A stretch of DNA of 64,000 bases from Akebia trifoliata (GCA_017979445.1 CM030706.1:23081884-23145883), one strand, 5' to 3'; shown: positions 12,390 to 24,322, counted from the stretch's first letter. Made by a program: numbers and translations. Notes: a model not told the origin generated them from the sequence alone.

Positions 12390-12900
12390 CATGATGTCAT
12401 TTCCACAGTCTCACCTCAAACTCATCAAAATCTCCAAACAATTACTTTTTTCCTGCAAAATCGAGTCTCTTTGACACCTCCTCAAACAAATCTCTGAAAT
12501 CAAAACTTTCAAATCGAATGTAACCAAAGGAGAACTACCATATTTCAACTATAACTTGATCATAACCTATTTACCTAAGATTTGGTGCTTTAATGGCAAG
12601 TTTCGACAAAAAGAGAAGATTTAATGGAGGATTCTAGGGTTACTTATATTCTTTTTTATTTAGAGATCGAAGAAGAAGATTTTTTGGTAGAATTGAGGTA
12701 TGAGAAACAGAGAAACTCACTGATTTCTGACCAAGATCCTTCAACTCATGATCCATCGATTTCTCTACAAAACAACCGAATCAGAACAATGGAGCTTTGA
12801 GTTCGTTCTTCAGAGAGAGAGAGATTTAGAGGGAAATACCTCATCTTCAATAAACTGAAGGCTCCAGTAACCCTAGATCTCATCTTCACTCCATCATTTT
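12390..12900 (-). other. Possible 5' exons of the broken minus-strand gene
   Basis: Three short exon-like pieces with splice signals lie upstream of the UCH-like exons: ATGAGATCTAGGG...AAGATGAG before a GTATTT donor (about 12835-12883), ATGGATCATGAGTTGAAGG before GTGAGT (about 12725-12752), and a piece after TTTTGCAG ending GTGAGA (about 12412-12453). They encode short peptides (MRSRVTGAFSLLKM; MDHELKDLGQKS) that I cannot assign. A GA-rich leader lies directly upstream. The set looks like the 5' end of a plant transcription unit, but its link to the UCH-like exons is inferred only from strand and position. Confidence 0.3.
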
Positions 12901-12953
12901 CAGTGTTGAGAAATCAATCAGATATAGATAGAGATGTGATCTAGGGAGACAAA

Positions 12954-13044
12954 CAGAGAGAGAGAGACAGAGACAGAGAGAGAGCGAGCGAGCTTCTCAC
13001 GAACTGGAGAGAGGGAAAAAATTGCAGATCAGAGAGAGAGAGAG
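12954..13044. repeat. (GA)n microsatellites
   Basis: Two GA-rich runs, 12954-12992 and 13031-13044, directly upstream of the exon-like pieces. GA runs are common in plant 5' leaders and promoters, agreeing with a former promoter here. Confidence 0.85.
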
Positions 13045-14010
13045 GTAAAAAACACAAATTTCTCTAAATTTCGTGGGTCTGTAGCCGTCAAATTTGAGTT
13101 GCTAAAATTCGTCGGACCAATACCAATAAATTTTTCTTTCAATTTTTATGGTTTTCACGTAGTGCATGTTCTTGTTAATTTTTCTTTATAGGTTTACAAT
13201 ATATTTTTTTAAAGTAAATCATAGTGACAGAGGCTAACTTTCCATTCTTAGAAGCTAAAATTGTAATATTAATAACTATATATATACCTGGTGGTATCAA
13301 CATCAGAGTGAGGCTTTTGTTTTACTCCAAGACGACATATGTATTATGGTGATTGCAACAGTCCAGAATGATTTCAGCCGACCATAATCTCCATACATCA
13401 ATAATGATGTAGGCCCATGCACCTCATCTCTTTTACTACTGTCATCTGGAATGAGGGTGGTGAAAGGGAAATATAGAACCAACGTCGATTGGAATCAAAA
13501 GGGTATAATCATTGAATCCAAGCCACCGATCTAAACCCCAACTAAGAAATAAGTTATGACTGACACTTTAGTCACCGGTCTAAACCAAGCCCATCAATCG
13601 AACCCCCCCCCCCAAAACTGTGTCATGATCCGTACTTACTTCGATGACCCAATTATGGGGAACCTAATTTTATTGCAACCTTCAAAGGATCGGTTCCTTT
13701 ATGGACTTTTTTTCCAACAATATCCCCATAGCATGAGAAACAATCACATATATGTGTGATGTTTGGGTACATGGAACCTGATCTTCTTCGTGCCCTAATC
13801 CATCTAGAAGTGTATACGAATCTAAGGTTTTAAGAGAACCCAAATTAGATTCAACGATGAATTATCCCCTCTCTGTGTGTTCGACCATCACCTTGCAATC
13901 TAAAAACTCGATCGACAATCCTTGATGTGTCCCTTAACAAAATTGAATTTAAAATCCTTACTCCAAACTGACCATGGCTGGTAGAGCATGATTGTTTCTC
14001 CGTGTAAGAT
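13045..14010. other. Spacer without recognisable gene
   Basis: No domain or repeat recognised apart from a C-run near 13603-13613. A 67-residue open frame at 13556-13759 has no coding character I can support. Confidence 0.4.
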
Positions 14011-14540
14011 TCCCATGGACAACACCAAATTATAGATGTAAAAACCTTGCACTACCTTGAGATCTTTTATGATGCCTCACAATCTCCTCTCCTCGTACCC
14101 CTGGGTATGCTTGCAACAACATCTCTCCGATGCTTAAGTCAGAACCTTAGTACAAAGATACTGTAAAATTTATAAGAGGGAGAACTCATACCGTTTAGTA
14201 CCTCTGTCCATCTATTTATAGAGATGAAACCCTAAGATCCTTTTAAATCTTATTACCAATTTAACCCTTATCCAATTTAGAAGGTAGATCTTAATTGATG
14301 ATTTAGGAATGTATCTTAGTAAATATTTGAACCCCATATATTCCTCCTTTTTTGGAATTTTCCCTCATGAGAATTTTAACCTCTTTTGATCTAATCCCTG
14401 ATTTTATCCAATTGGGACCTGAATCCATGATTGGTTTGTGACCAAGTCACCAAGCTTATCCTCGTATCTTCATACCAAACTCGAATCCCTAAGTGCCACA
14501 TGTCACCCCTTGGTACCTAGTGACAAATATCTTCCACAAC
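14011..14540 (-). mobile_element. Tat-like LTR copy 2 with adjacent PBS-like site
   Basis: Related to 6409-6900. In minus orientation the LTR body is followed, at 14011-14027, by TGGTGTTGTCCATGGGA, which resembles the TGGCGCCGTCTGTGGGA leader/PBS phrase of plant Tat-type gypsy elements. CTATAAATAGA near 14214-14224 on the minus strand is a likely TATA box. The interior that should follow leftward (13.1-14.0 kb) has no gag or pol, so only the LTR and leader remain. Confidence 0.45.
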
Positions 14541-16049
14541 AATCATCAGCACGTGAGAATCAATTAGGAGGAGGCTCATGGCCTTACTTGATTCACCAGT
14601 CACCCCACCACCAAGTTTGATCATGCCATGGTGGCCTTGAGCTTGATTTCTCCCAAACTATGGTGATTTGTCCCTATCCATTCCTTGAGTGAAGTGGAAC
14701 TTCCAATTTTGTACAATAGGTCATTGATTGAACTAAATTGTCTTCAAGACACCTACAAAATAATTTGTATATAATTAAACTCCTTTAATTACATATACAT
14801 ACATATCAAAATGCATGGATTAAGCAATTATTCATCATAAGGAATAAAATTGTTCTTAACATGATTTCTTATATAACATCTTGAATAATACTGATAAAAA
14901 GTAAATAAGTGCCTTCAAACTACATGGAATAATTCAAACATTTAGAAACTCATCATTAGTCATGGTGTGAAACTAAAAAACATATGATAGACTCACACAA
15001 TAAGGGCATTAAAAATGAATATTTTCAGGGTGAGAGATATACCTCTAAAAAGGTAAGATGCCTTGCAATTTGTTACTACTTGCTCTTGAAGTGAGACATA
15101 TCCATGGATGTCGTCCAGGTCCATTGATAGCTGAAGGTACAAGGTAGATACCTTCATTCCAGTCTTATATATCAACAAATAAGTTGCACCCTAATAGTTG
15201 TAAAAGGTATCCCCTCTCATAAGAAAACTTCATTCTAACTATCATGAGCAAACTTTAATATTAGGGTTCTTTCAAATTCTAGATGTAAATCTAGTTGTGA
15301 AATCAATTTTTAAGTTTACACAATCTCTAAAACATCTTATCGATCACAATAAAGTTCCATTATAGTAATCATTTCAATGTTTACATACACTATGAAGTAA
15401 ATGAATAAAAAAAAAAAACAAACAAATTGAACTAATAGAGGTATCACTCTCCTCCACGAACTTTTCTACCAGCTCTTCCCCTACACTTAGACTTATGGTG
15501 ACATAAAATGTTAGTAAGCTATGAATAAGGAGAAATTGGCCTATTGATGAAGAAATCAATATTCAATTTTGGTGTCTTGTTGTAAAGCAGATCAATTTCA
15601 AACCGATCTTCAAATTTGACCTATGGATCATGTAATTTTTTTCATCATATGAGTAAGTTATTATCCCTATAATAATCCTACATAAAAAATTAGATAAGAA
15701 CTACAATGAAGATTAAAATCACTTGACTTTATTTTCTTGAACTTGCACTTTCTCTCTCTAGACTCCTCTTACCTCTTTTTCCTCTCTCATTGGACTTTGA
15801 AAAATATTTGGAGATATGTGTGGCACAAGAACTCCAAACACATTAGGGCAAAGGTATCTTTATATATAGTGGACAACCTAACATTCATTTTATATATGTT
15901 TCATAAATTTTTCTTACTAATGTAGTCATCCAACATAAATCAATACATGCAACTCATTTATATCATGGGTGTGTTTATACCAAGGAATATCCCCTTCGTT
16001 TCCTTGTGGGTCCTCATTTATTTGAAAGAATTACTTTCTTCTTACCTTA
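14541..16049. other. Spacer with one isolated exon-like stretch
   Basis: Mostly AT-rich with no gene. On the minus strand an open stretch at 15043-15178 (residues such as LYLQLSMDLDDIHGYVSL) ends in a GTATAT donor-like site and has coding-like composition, but I do not recognise the family. It may be a single captured or orphan exon. Confidence 0.25.
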
Positions 16050-16450
16050 ATTCCTTCACGCACGCATTCAATATTTATTCATGAATTATGTCACATAAAC
16101 ATTAGCATTTTTAATTAACTAATGCATGAATCTTTTCACCTCTCATGCACCTATTCAATATTCAATGTTCTTTCATGAATAAGCTTTTAACACATATTTT
16201 TACGTTCCATGCATAAATTTATTCAACATTTATTTACAAATACACCTTTAATACTTATTATTTAATGAGCATGTCTTTTCAACTCTCATGCATTTATTCA
16301 GCATTCATTCGTGAATGTACTTTTAATATCCATGTCTTAAAAACAAATCTTTTTCAACTATGGTGAATCTTTTCAACATCTACTAATAAATATAAATATA
16401 CTTCTAAAAGTGTCTTAATCAACTAATCTTTTCAACAACTCCCATGCATC
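16050..16450. repeat. Degenerate tandem repeat, roughly 110-bp unit
   Basis: Recurring blocks of CTCATGCA, TTATTCA(A/G)CATT, CGTGAATG or CATGAATAA and CTTTTAATAC or CTTTTAACAC occur at least three times with strong divergence. No coding content. Confidence 0.5.
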
Positions 16451-17217
16451 TAATCTGCCCCTTAATGTGAGTCTCACGAATTGTGTTCACACTGCTAGCT
16501 GCAGTGACCATGTGGCTTGCATGTAATGCAGCATTTAACATCGCACTCTCTAATTGATCCTAGGGATTACTTTATATAATTCACTATCTAATATTAATAA
16601 TTAGAGTTAATCAAGCAAGTCTAAGGCCTTACTATAATGTATAATCATATTGAATAAAATATAAATTAGACCAATTACTAAATATTTCATTTATACTGTT
16701 ATTAGCACTATTAATAATTTGCTCGGGTAGTATCAGGGGCAGAGCTAGAGGGCGAGAGGGGGCAGTTGCCCCACCTCAATTTTTTGGTGAAGTTGTTGGT
16801 CCACGGTTTAATGGTGCACATAAGTTTCCACACAAGAAAAATAGTAGAAGTGAGTTCATTGGATAGGAGTAACTTAAAAAAGTAACTTACTACTTATGGG
16901 ATAAAACACGAAATAGTTATAACTATTTCAATTGCCAGCAATGGAGGCATCTTTCAAAATGACACAAACCAAGAGGCACAATAACGTTTGACTGTAAAAG
17001 TACATTGGTTCGACCAAACTAAATGGGTTACACCCATTGGGGTATTTGAATCTCTTCAAATACATACATCTTGGATTTGGTTGAATCCCTTCAATGATTA
17101 TAAATATGAGATGATCTGAAAAGATTATTATCTATTTTCTTCTCAAGTAAATCCTTATGAGATTCTTCGAGTCTAATGACCACATCTCACATTATTCTTA
17201 GATCGATAAACCAACAG
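16451..17217. other. Spacer with a GC-rich TE-end-like patch
   Basis: At about 16736-16777 the sequence GGGGCAGAGCTAGAGGGCGA leads into a GGGGCAGTTGCCCC palindrome, a motif of the kind met at ends of dispersed plant elements. No partner end was found. The rest is non-coding. Confidence 0.3.
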
Positions 17218-17599
17218 TGTGTTACATGCATAGGAATGGGTTGGATACATGAACAACATAGTTGATTCAGTTCATAGTCGATTCAGTCCAACCTATGTTT
17301 GATCCATTTTAATTCAGTTAGTGTTAGTGTTATGTCCATGTTTTAATTCAATTAGTGTTAAGTGTTCTATCCATGTTATGTTCAGTTAGTCCAAGTGTCA
17401 ATGTATGTTAGAGCTTTGTGCTTAATGGTAGGGAAGGTGGGTAATTATAGAAGGTGGAGAAGAAGTAATGTATTTAAAAATCTTCTTTGAATATTAAAAA
17501 GGATCACCTTGGATTCCAAAAAATCTTGCTTAAGGAGGTTGGTTACCCTCGAAGTAACCTGCAAATTCAGAATAGCTAAAAAGAAGAAGTCTTCCAACA
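17218..17599 (+). mobile_element. 5' LTR of Ty3/gypsy element
   Basis: The stretch begins TGTGTTACATG and ends CTTCCAACA, one base before a PBS and 26 bp before the gag ATG. The 382-bp length suits short-LTR chromoviruses. The left boundary is a best guess because no 3' LTR is left for comparison. Confidence 0.5.
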
Positions 17600-17600
17600 T

Positions 17601-17613
17601 TGGTATTAGAGTG
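17601..17613 (+). other. Primer binding site, initiator Met-tRNA type (decayed)
   Basis: TGGTATTAGAGTG differs by one transition from the standard TGGTATCAGAGY that pairs with the 3' end of plant initiator methionine tRNA. It sits immediately after the LTR end and 13 bp before the gag ATG. Confidence 0.65.
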
Positions 17614-17625
17614 GAAGATCCTATT

Positions 17626-17944
17626 ATGGCCAAAGGAACAAGGAATTCCAAGCTTGATGAGGTAATTACGTTGTTGAAGGAAACTATTGAAGTCCATGGG
17701 AAAATATTGCAAGAATTAATAAAACAGATGACAGCCATGAACTTGAAGATGGAGAATCCTTCTAATGGCCAGGGTAAGGAGGCAGGAGGAGAAAGCTCGA
17801 ATGGAAGGTCTATCGATCGCAATGATTGGGTGCTTTTTGGGGAATCAGATTGCACCAGTCAAACTCGAACATCATGATTAGATTTTCCATGGTTCAATGG
17901 AACCGACCCTACAGGTTGGTTGTATAGTGTAGAAGAGTTATTTG
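17626..17944 (+). pseudogene. Ty3/gypsy gag, 5' part (split by insertion)
   Basis: The frame starts MAKGTRNSKLDEVITLLKE and continues through a helical, probably coiled-coil segment. A TGA at 17875 (probably from CGA) interrupts it; the same frame then reads DFPWFNGTDPTGWLYSVEEL, the conserved start of the retrotransposon gag domain. At 17944 the domain is cut by the copia insertion and resumes at 21651. The gag would have coated the element's RNA. The ATG was chosen because it lies just after the PBS. Confidence 0.8.
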
Positions 17945-18958
17945 TGTAAACCGGTAGATACCCGAGAATGAACAAATAGTAGTTTGACCGAGACTTGTGT
18001 TGAACACAATTTCCTTAAGACAATTTCATTCTCGCAACTTGGTGCTCACGGATCAATGAACAATTGTCTCCCAGGATACAACGATCACACGTGTAGAGGC
18101 AGCACTACAATCTACACGTCTAGCGAACCGAACGCTACTGTTTTTACTCTCAAAGAATGCAAAAGAAAAGGAGAATGCTAGCACGTTTAAACAACAAAGA
18201 AGAAGAGAAAATTTTTGAGTGAATAAAACTGAGGTCGAGATGACCTATTTATAGAAAATTAAGAGACAATGTGTCTCTCTTAGGAAAATGAATGTGCATG
18301 TGTGTCTCTTAGAAAATGACATGTGCATGTGTGTCTCTTAAGAGAAAACCCAAAGAAATCAAGGGAGATGTCCCAAACAGTGAGGGGTGTGCCCCTTCAA
18401 AAGAAAAGGATTTAAGCCCAGTCCAAGCCCAACACGAAAATTAGCAAAAGGGGCCTGTCGCGCGCACCCACGTGAAGCCAAATTGACGAAATTTGCACCC
18501 CCCTACGCGCGCATCGTGTGCCCGCACACGCACTAAAGATATTTTGGACCAATGGATCAAATCCTTCTTGAGCCCATGGGCCCCTTGTGCGCGTGCGTGG
18601 GCTTATCCAAGTCTCTCTCTCATATACACTTAAGTGATATAAGAAGTTCTATATAAGAACTAGACAATTTTCTTATTCCTATCCGATGTGGGACTAAAGA
18701 GTTTCTCTTATAAACTCAATAATCTTATAAACCACATACAACAAACCATGGCTAATAGGGGTTCTTAGGAGTCGATTTGTCATTCACCCATAATGGATTT
18801 TTGACAACTTAAAACATGAAACTATTATCTTCAATGAGATGAATAAGTTTCCAAGTGGTCCAGCTTCAAAAAACTAATGGGACCCACTTGAATCATAGCT
18901 CAAATATCCCTATTTGATCACAAAAATCTAGATAAAAAATGCAGATTTGTTTTCAACA
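17945..18958 (-). repeat. Copia 3' LTR (full length, 1014 bp)
   Basis: Bounded by TGTAAACC at the outer end and TTTCAACA at the inner end. Its inner half (18417-18958) aligns with 21108-21645 with only scattered differences. It has a GC-rich block of CGCGCGCA and GTGCGCGTGCGTGG, unusual for this AT-rich window, which may mark the promoter/R region. A TATA-like CTATAAATAGGTC occurs on the minus strand near 18245-18257. Confidence 0.85.
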
Positions 18959-18970
18959 ATCCCCCACATG
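18959..18970 (-). other. Copia polypurine tract
   Basis: On the minus strand CATGTGGGGGAT sits immediately before the TGTTGAAAAC start of the 3' LTR, the expected place for plus-strand priming. This fixes the orientation of the element. Confidence 0.75.
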
Positions 18971-19509
18971 AATGAAAATGACGACAAATAAAAATCGATA
19001 AAATAAAACAAAGAGAGTACAAATAGGAAAGAAACTACATCGGGGTAGGTAGCTTGTGGCTTTGAACCTTCCCTAGTAAAAAACTATAGGATTTACTTGC
19101 TAAACAGTGAACATCAAGTTTTGAACTATTTAAGCTTAAGTGTAAATCTAGACAATAGAATTCACATAGTTCCTTTCCTGACATAGTCGGTTCTCACGGT
19201 TGTGTTCATTTTGGCCCTGAACATTCCTAGATTCATGAGTGTTATAGAAAATTTTAACCTTTATAAATTCTCATGGAAACGGCCCAACTTCACACTCACA
19301 AAGGTGATTCCTATTAAGAGTACCCTGTTGTACCCCACTTGAAAATCAAGTTATAGGCATCATTAAAAGCAAAGTTTACCCTAAAAAATATTACACGCAG
19401 CACCGTTACATCATAGGAGTGGATAAGAGGGTTTTTCTCTTCAATGCTACTGGCGAATCACACACAACTAGTTGTCCCATTAAACCAAGATCTTGGGATC
19501 TCCAGTCAA

Positions 19510-21168
19510 CTAGGTTGGGTTGCCATTGTGATGATTCTTTTGTGTAGGCTTTAATCTCATTTCCCTCGATATGTAGTATATTTGCTCTCTTGTCAAACCT
19601 TTTGTAAGCGGATCCGCGAGATTTTCCTTAGACTTTATATAATCAATGGAAATAACTCCATTTGAGAGCAATTGCTTAACAGTATTGTGTCTACGACGAA
19701 TATGTCGAGATTTACCATTATAAATATTATTTTGTGCCCTTGCTATCGCTGCTTGATTATCACAATGTGCACATATGGCGGGCACGGGTTTTGGCCATAA
19801 AGGAATATCTTCTAAAAAATGTCGAAGCTACTCAACTTCATCTCCTATTTTATTTAACGTTATAAATTCTGATTCCATGGTAGATCGAACTATACACGTC
19901 TGCTTAGAAGATTTCCAAGAAACGGCTGCACCTCCAAGTGTAAAAATATATCCACTTGTGAATTTTGATTATTCATAATATGATATCCAATTCGCATCAC
20001 AATATCCTTCAAGTACCGCTGGATATCTTGTATAGTGCAACCCATAGTCTAGAGCATATTTTAAGTATCTTAAAACTCTGACTAATGCCTTCCAGTGATC
20101 TAATCCTGAATTACTTGTATATCTACTCAATTTGCCAATTGAGTAAGCAATGTCTGGCCTTGTGCAGTTCATGAGATACATTAAACTGCCAATTATACAA
20201 GAATATTCTAATTGAGAGATACACTCACCAGTATTTTTCTTTAAATGAAAATTAACGTCTATTGGTGTTTTAACTGGACTACAATCAAATTGATTAAATT
20301 TCTTAAGTATTTTCTCAATATAATGTGATTGAGATAATATAAGTCCTTCTGATGTTCTACTAATTTTTATCCATAGTATAACATCCGCAACACCTAAGTC
20401 TTTCATTTCAAACTTATTAGTCAACATTTTCTTTGTTGACTTGATGATATTTTTGTTAGTTCCTAAAATTAACATATCATCAACATGTAAGCAAACAATG
20501 ACATAAGCATCTTCAATGCTTTTAACGTATACACATTTGTCACATTCATTTATTTTGAAACCATTTGACATCATTACACTGTCAAATTTTTCATGCCATT
20601 GTTTAGGTGTTTGTCTTAATCCATAGAGAGATTTAACAAGTCTACACAATTTTCTTTCCTGTCCTTTGACAGTAAAACCTTCTGGTTGTTCCATATAAAT
20701 TTTCTCATTTAATTCACCATTAAAAAAGACTGTTTTAACATCCATTTGATGCATTTCTAGCTTATGCAACGCTACAATAGCTATCAATATGCGAATGGAA
20801 GTTATTCTTGTAAATGGTGAATAGGTTTCAAAATAATCCAAACCTTCTTTTTGTTTGAACCTTTTGGCAACAAATCTTGCCTTGTACTTATCTATGGAAC
20901 CATCAGGTTTCATTTTCTTTTTGAAGATCCATTTACAACCTATACGTTTGCTGCTTGGTGGAAGATCCACCAATTCCCAAGTATGATTTTGCATAATTGC
21001 ATCAATTTCGCTATTTACAACCTCTGTCCAATAAGGTGCTTCAGGTGTAGACATAGCTTCCTTAAAGGTTTGAGGTTCATTTTCTAACAAAAAAGTTAGA
21101 AAATCAGGTCCAAGCCCAACACAAAAATTAGCAAAAGGGGCCCGTCGCGCGCACCCACGTGAACCCAA
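19510..21168 (-). pseudogene. Ty1/copia pol: reverse transcriptase and RNase H
   Basis: One minus-strand frame runs from 21168 to 19510 with only two internal stops, TAA at 19969-19971 and TAG at 19828-19830. Reverse transcriptase motifs in order are [50 protein letters not shown] with the first catalytic Asp, [15 protein letters not shown], and the active-site box HVDD at 20476-20487 (usually YVDD). RNase H follows, with CDNQAAIARAQN, SRHIRRRHN and KENLADPLTKGL. The first 20 or so residues (before about 21108) are translated from LTR sequence, an artefact of the fusion. The enzyme would have copied the element's RNA into DNA. Integrase, protease and gag are absent. Confidence 0.93.
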
Positions 21169-21645
21169 ATTGACAAAATTTGCACCCCCCTACGCGCGCA
21201 TCGTGTGCCCGCACACGCATTAAGGATATTTTGGACCAATGGATCAAATCCTTCTTGAGCCCATGGGCCCCTTGTGCGCGTGCGTGGGCTTATCCAAGTC
21301 TCTGTCTCATATACACTAAAGTGATATAAGAAGTTCTATATAATAACTAGACAATTTTCTTATTCCTATCCGATGTGGGACTAAAGAGTTTCTCTTATAA
21401 ACTCAATAATCTTATAAATCACATACAACAAACCATGGCTAATAGGGGTTCTTAGGAGTTGATTTGTCATTCACCCATAATGGATTTTTGACAACTTAAA
21501 ACATGAAACTATTCTCTTCAATGAGATGAATAAGTTTTCAAGTGGTCCAGCTTCAAAAAACTAATAGGACCTACTTGAATTGTAGCTCAAATATCCCTAC
21601 TTGGTCACAAAAATTTGGATAAAAATTGTAGATTTTTTTTTAACA
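21108..21645 (-). repeat. Copia 5' LTR (truncated, about 538 bp)
   Basis: Aligns to 18417-18958 of the 3' LTR. The break falls near the shared word GTCCAAGCCCAACAC, next to reverse transcriptase coding DNA, so the missing part runs from inside the LTR through PBS, gag, protease and integrase. Confidence 0.85.
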
Positions 21646-21650
21646 ATTTG

Positions 21651-22235
21651 TTCACCAACATACCCCTCCTTCTCAAATGTTACTCATGGCTTCCTTCCAT
21701 ATGAAAGGAAAGGTTCTTCAATGGTTTAGATAGATGGAAAGGTCTGGAGAAATTCCTAGTTGGGAAGATTTTGCAAACGCTCTATTGACGAGGTTCAATC
21801 CATCCCACTATGAGGATCCCACAACATTATTATCAAAGCTGCGTCAAACCACTTCAGTTGAGCACTATCAAACTTAGTTTGAAGAGTTAGCAAATAGAAC
21901 TGAAGGTCTTAATGAATCCTTCATGGTGAGCTTTTGTGGGAGGGCTGAAGGAAGAAATCTGTCTGAGTGTTCAGATGTTAAAACCCACAATACTCACTGA
22001 TGCCATCGAACTAGCTCGCATGCAAAAAGAAAAAAGTCGTGATTTGTAGACGACATGTTCGACCGGACATTGCTAGAACCATTCCAACTAGTAGTTATTG
22101 AACTAATAATTTTCAGTCACCACCTATCAAAAGGCTAACATTGATCGAAATCAAGAAGAGGCGAGAAAAGACACTATGCTACAATTGTGATGAAAAATTC
22201 TTTCCCAGTCATAAATGCAAGGTGCAAAAGCTCTT
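21651..22235 (+). pseudogene. Ty3/gypsy gag, 3' part with zinc knuckle
   Basis: Continuation of the gag split at 17944. Readable blocks include MASFHMKGKVLQWF, WEDFANALLTRFNPSHYEDP, LLSKLRQTTSVEHYQT and FEELANRTEGLNESF, all typical of the retrotransposon gag core. A knuckle CYNCDEKFFPSHKC begins near 22176. Stops (for example at about 21730) and frameshifts interrupt it. The next segment (protease) is in a different frame from the knuckle, so at least one indel lies between. Confidence 0.85.
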
Positions 22236-22486
22236 TTTCATGGAAGGTAATTGGCCCAAAGAAGGTGGAAACTGTTGATGATGAAGATGATGTAGGACGC
22301 GAAGAGATCTCCTTCTATGCCATCGTAGGAACCTCAACTCCACAGACTATGCGGGTCAAAGGTCGAGTGGGGAAAGTTCCCATCATGGTGTTGGTAGATT
22401 CAGGAAGTACTCATAACTTCTTGGACCCCATCATTGCTCGTAAGGTGAACCTAATGAAATTAAAACTGGTTAGTTTGAGGTGTTAG
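22236..22486 (+). pseudogene. Ty3/gypsy aspartic protease
   Basis: The frame reads ISFYAIVGTSTPQTMRVKG and then VPIMVLVDSGSTHNFLD, the retroviral-type active site DSG with Asp at 22397-22399. This protease would cut the gag-pol polyprotein. The frame ends at 22484 and the linker to reverse transcriptase (22487-22900) has several stops. Confidence 0.85.
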
Positions 22487-22729
22487 TTGCAAATAGTGAT
22501 CAAGTACCTTGTCAAGGTCATTGTTTCAACGTGAAGTTGGTCCTACAAGGAGTCCAAATTACAATAGACTTCTATCTGTTGGGATTATGAGGATGTGATG
22601 TAGTTCTGGGGGCACAATGGCTACAAAAGTTAGGCCCAGTCACTTGAGACTTCGCCCAACTCACGATAGAATTTAAATGGGGGGAGAACATGTGCAAATT
22701 CAAGGGCGAAACCTCAAAGGAATTATAAT

Positions 22730-23612
22730 TTGAGTAACAAAGATGCTAAGAAAGTTAGTTCAACATGGAACTACAACTACTTGTTACAGATATACAGTGC
22801 TACCGGAATCTTCACCACCGAACTAGCATATCCACAAATCCAAACGATCTTGGCCAAATTTCAAGATGTTTTTGCTGAACCAAGAAGCTTACCACCTTCA
22901 CGTCAACACGATCATCGAATTCCTTTGCTACCAAGAACACAAACAATTAGTGTGAGACCTTATAGGTATCTACATTATCAAAAAAATTAAATTGAAAACC
23001 TAGTCCAAGAATTGTTTACGAATAGAGTGGTGCGTCCAAACCAAAGCCCCTTCTCATCACCGGTTCTATTAGTCTGAAAGAAATATAGTACGTGGAGACT
23101 TTGTGTGGATTATAGAGCTCTAAATTGGTAAACCATTAAGGAAAAATTTTCAATTCCTGTCATTGATGAGCTTTTGGATGAGTTGCAAGGCGCTAAAGTC
23201 TTCTCCAAGCTTGACCTTCGCTCAGCTTATCACCAAATAAGGATATAGCCAAAGGACATACACAAAACTGCCTTCTGAACTCATGAAGGACACTACGAAT
23301 TTCTCATAATGCCTTTTGAATTAACCAACGTGCCGTCCACTTTTCAAAGCCTCATAAATGAAGTGTTTCGTAACTATTTGCGGAGGTCTGTCCTAGTTTT
23401 CGTTGATGACATTCTAGTTTATAGTAAATCTTGGCATGATCTCTTGAGCCACCTTTACACAATATTAACTATTCTTCATACAAACAAGTTGTTTGCCAAA
23501 GAAAGTAAGTGCAAGTTTGGGAGTTCCTCAATCGAATATCTTGGCCATGTGATCTCCGAGCAAAGAGTAGTAGTTGATCCCAGCAAAATTGCTTGTATGC
23601 TCGATTGGCCAC
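22730..23612 (+). pseudogene. Ty3/gypsy reverse transcriptase (truncated)
   Basis: Blocks in order: LPPSRQHDHRIPL, VRPYRYLHYQKN then a stop, [79 protein letters not shown], and the catalytic box FVDDILVYSK with VDD at 23402-23410, then KESKCKFGSSSIEYLGHVIS. At least four nonsense changes occur. The coding match ends at about 23612, where LTR DNA of another family begins; RNase H, integrase, chromodomain and 3' LTR are absent. Motif wording is that of plant chromoviruses. The same element carries the gag and protease upstream. Confidence 0.9.
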
Positions 23613-23838
23613 TTATTTGGGAATTAGTAGAGACTGGCGTTTGTCGGACGGGGTTGTTGTCTAACACCTTTCAACCCCGTAATGTGATCCCCGGACTCAG
23701 TATTTTCTGTAGTAGATTAGTTGATTTATTCGTGTAGAGTCCAAGTTCGGTTCCTAGACCGTAATAATTAGGTGGCGACTCCCAAACCTCAAAGGTCAAA
23801 AACGGATCCGCGCACCCCGCGGATCGAGGGCGCTTTCA
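23613..23838 (+). mobile_element. 3' end of an Ogre/Tat-like LTR (fragment)
   Basis: Ends ...GAGGGCGCTTTCA directly before GTGGCGACTCCACTGGGA. It contains GTCTAACACCTTTCAACCCC, the reverse complement of the GGGGTTGGAAGGTGTTAG-type motif common in these LTRs. The fragment matches, in inverted orientation, 62922-63140 at the window end, including GGTGGCGACTCCCAAACCTC. Its left border cuts the gypsy reverse transcriptase. Confidence 0.8.
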
Positions 23839-23857
23839 GTGGCGACTCCACTGGGAA
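23839..23857 (+). other. Putative PBS/leader start next to LTR
   Basis: GTGGCGACTCCACTGGGAA immediately follows the LTR end. TGGCGACTCCACTGGG is a common post-LTR phrase in plant gypsy elements and the probable primer binding site. No gag follows. Confidence 0.5.
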
Positions 23858-24322
23858 CCATTGAGGATCAGACTTGAAAAACCCCAAGTATAGGATGCAT
23901 TGCTAGTAGGACCTTTTTTTATTTGATTTTTAGTTATTTGTTTATTTATTTATTTTTATCATTCTTTTTGGCTTAATTATGGATCATTTGTTTGGATTCC
24001 GAATACTTTGTTTTGGCACATTTTCATGGTTCAATCTATGATCATTCAGAATGACCTTAAATAATGTAGGATGTCAAGAGGATAATAGTGTGGAAAAAAT
24101 GATTGTTGAACCATTCTCATTATTTGGTTTATTTTATATTTTTTGATCGTATTATTTTTTTCTTGGCATTATTTGGATTGATTTTGGATAGGTCATTTTA
24201 GAGTATCATTTTTTATGATTCAATCTAGGGTCATTTTGGGATTACCCTAAATAATGAACGATTCAAATTGACATAAATTGAGGATGGAATGATGGTGGTT
24301 GAGATGAGAGTTATGATTATTT

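Larger units (their letters stand above)
17945..21645 (-). mobile_element. Nested Ty1/copia element with internal deletion
   Basis: A minus-strand copia element inserted into the gypsy gag. Ends are TGTAAACC... and ...TTTAACA, and the 5-bp target ATTTG is duplicated at 17940-17944 and 21646-21650. The 3' LTR (17945-18958) is full length. The 5' LTR (about 21108-21645) lacks about 470 bp of its inner part and is fused directly to reverse transcriptase. The PBS, gag, protease and integrase are therefore missing. Only RT and RNase H coding DNA remain, both with stops. It cannot have moved in this form, so the deletion came after insertion. Confidence 0.9.
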
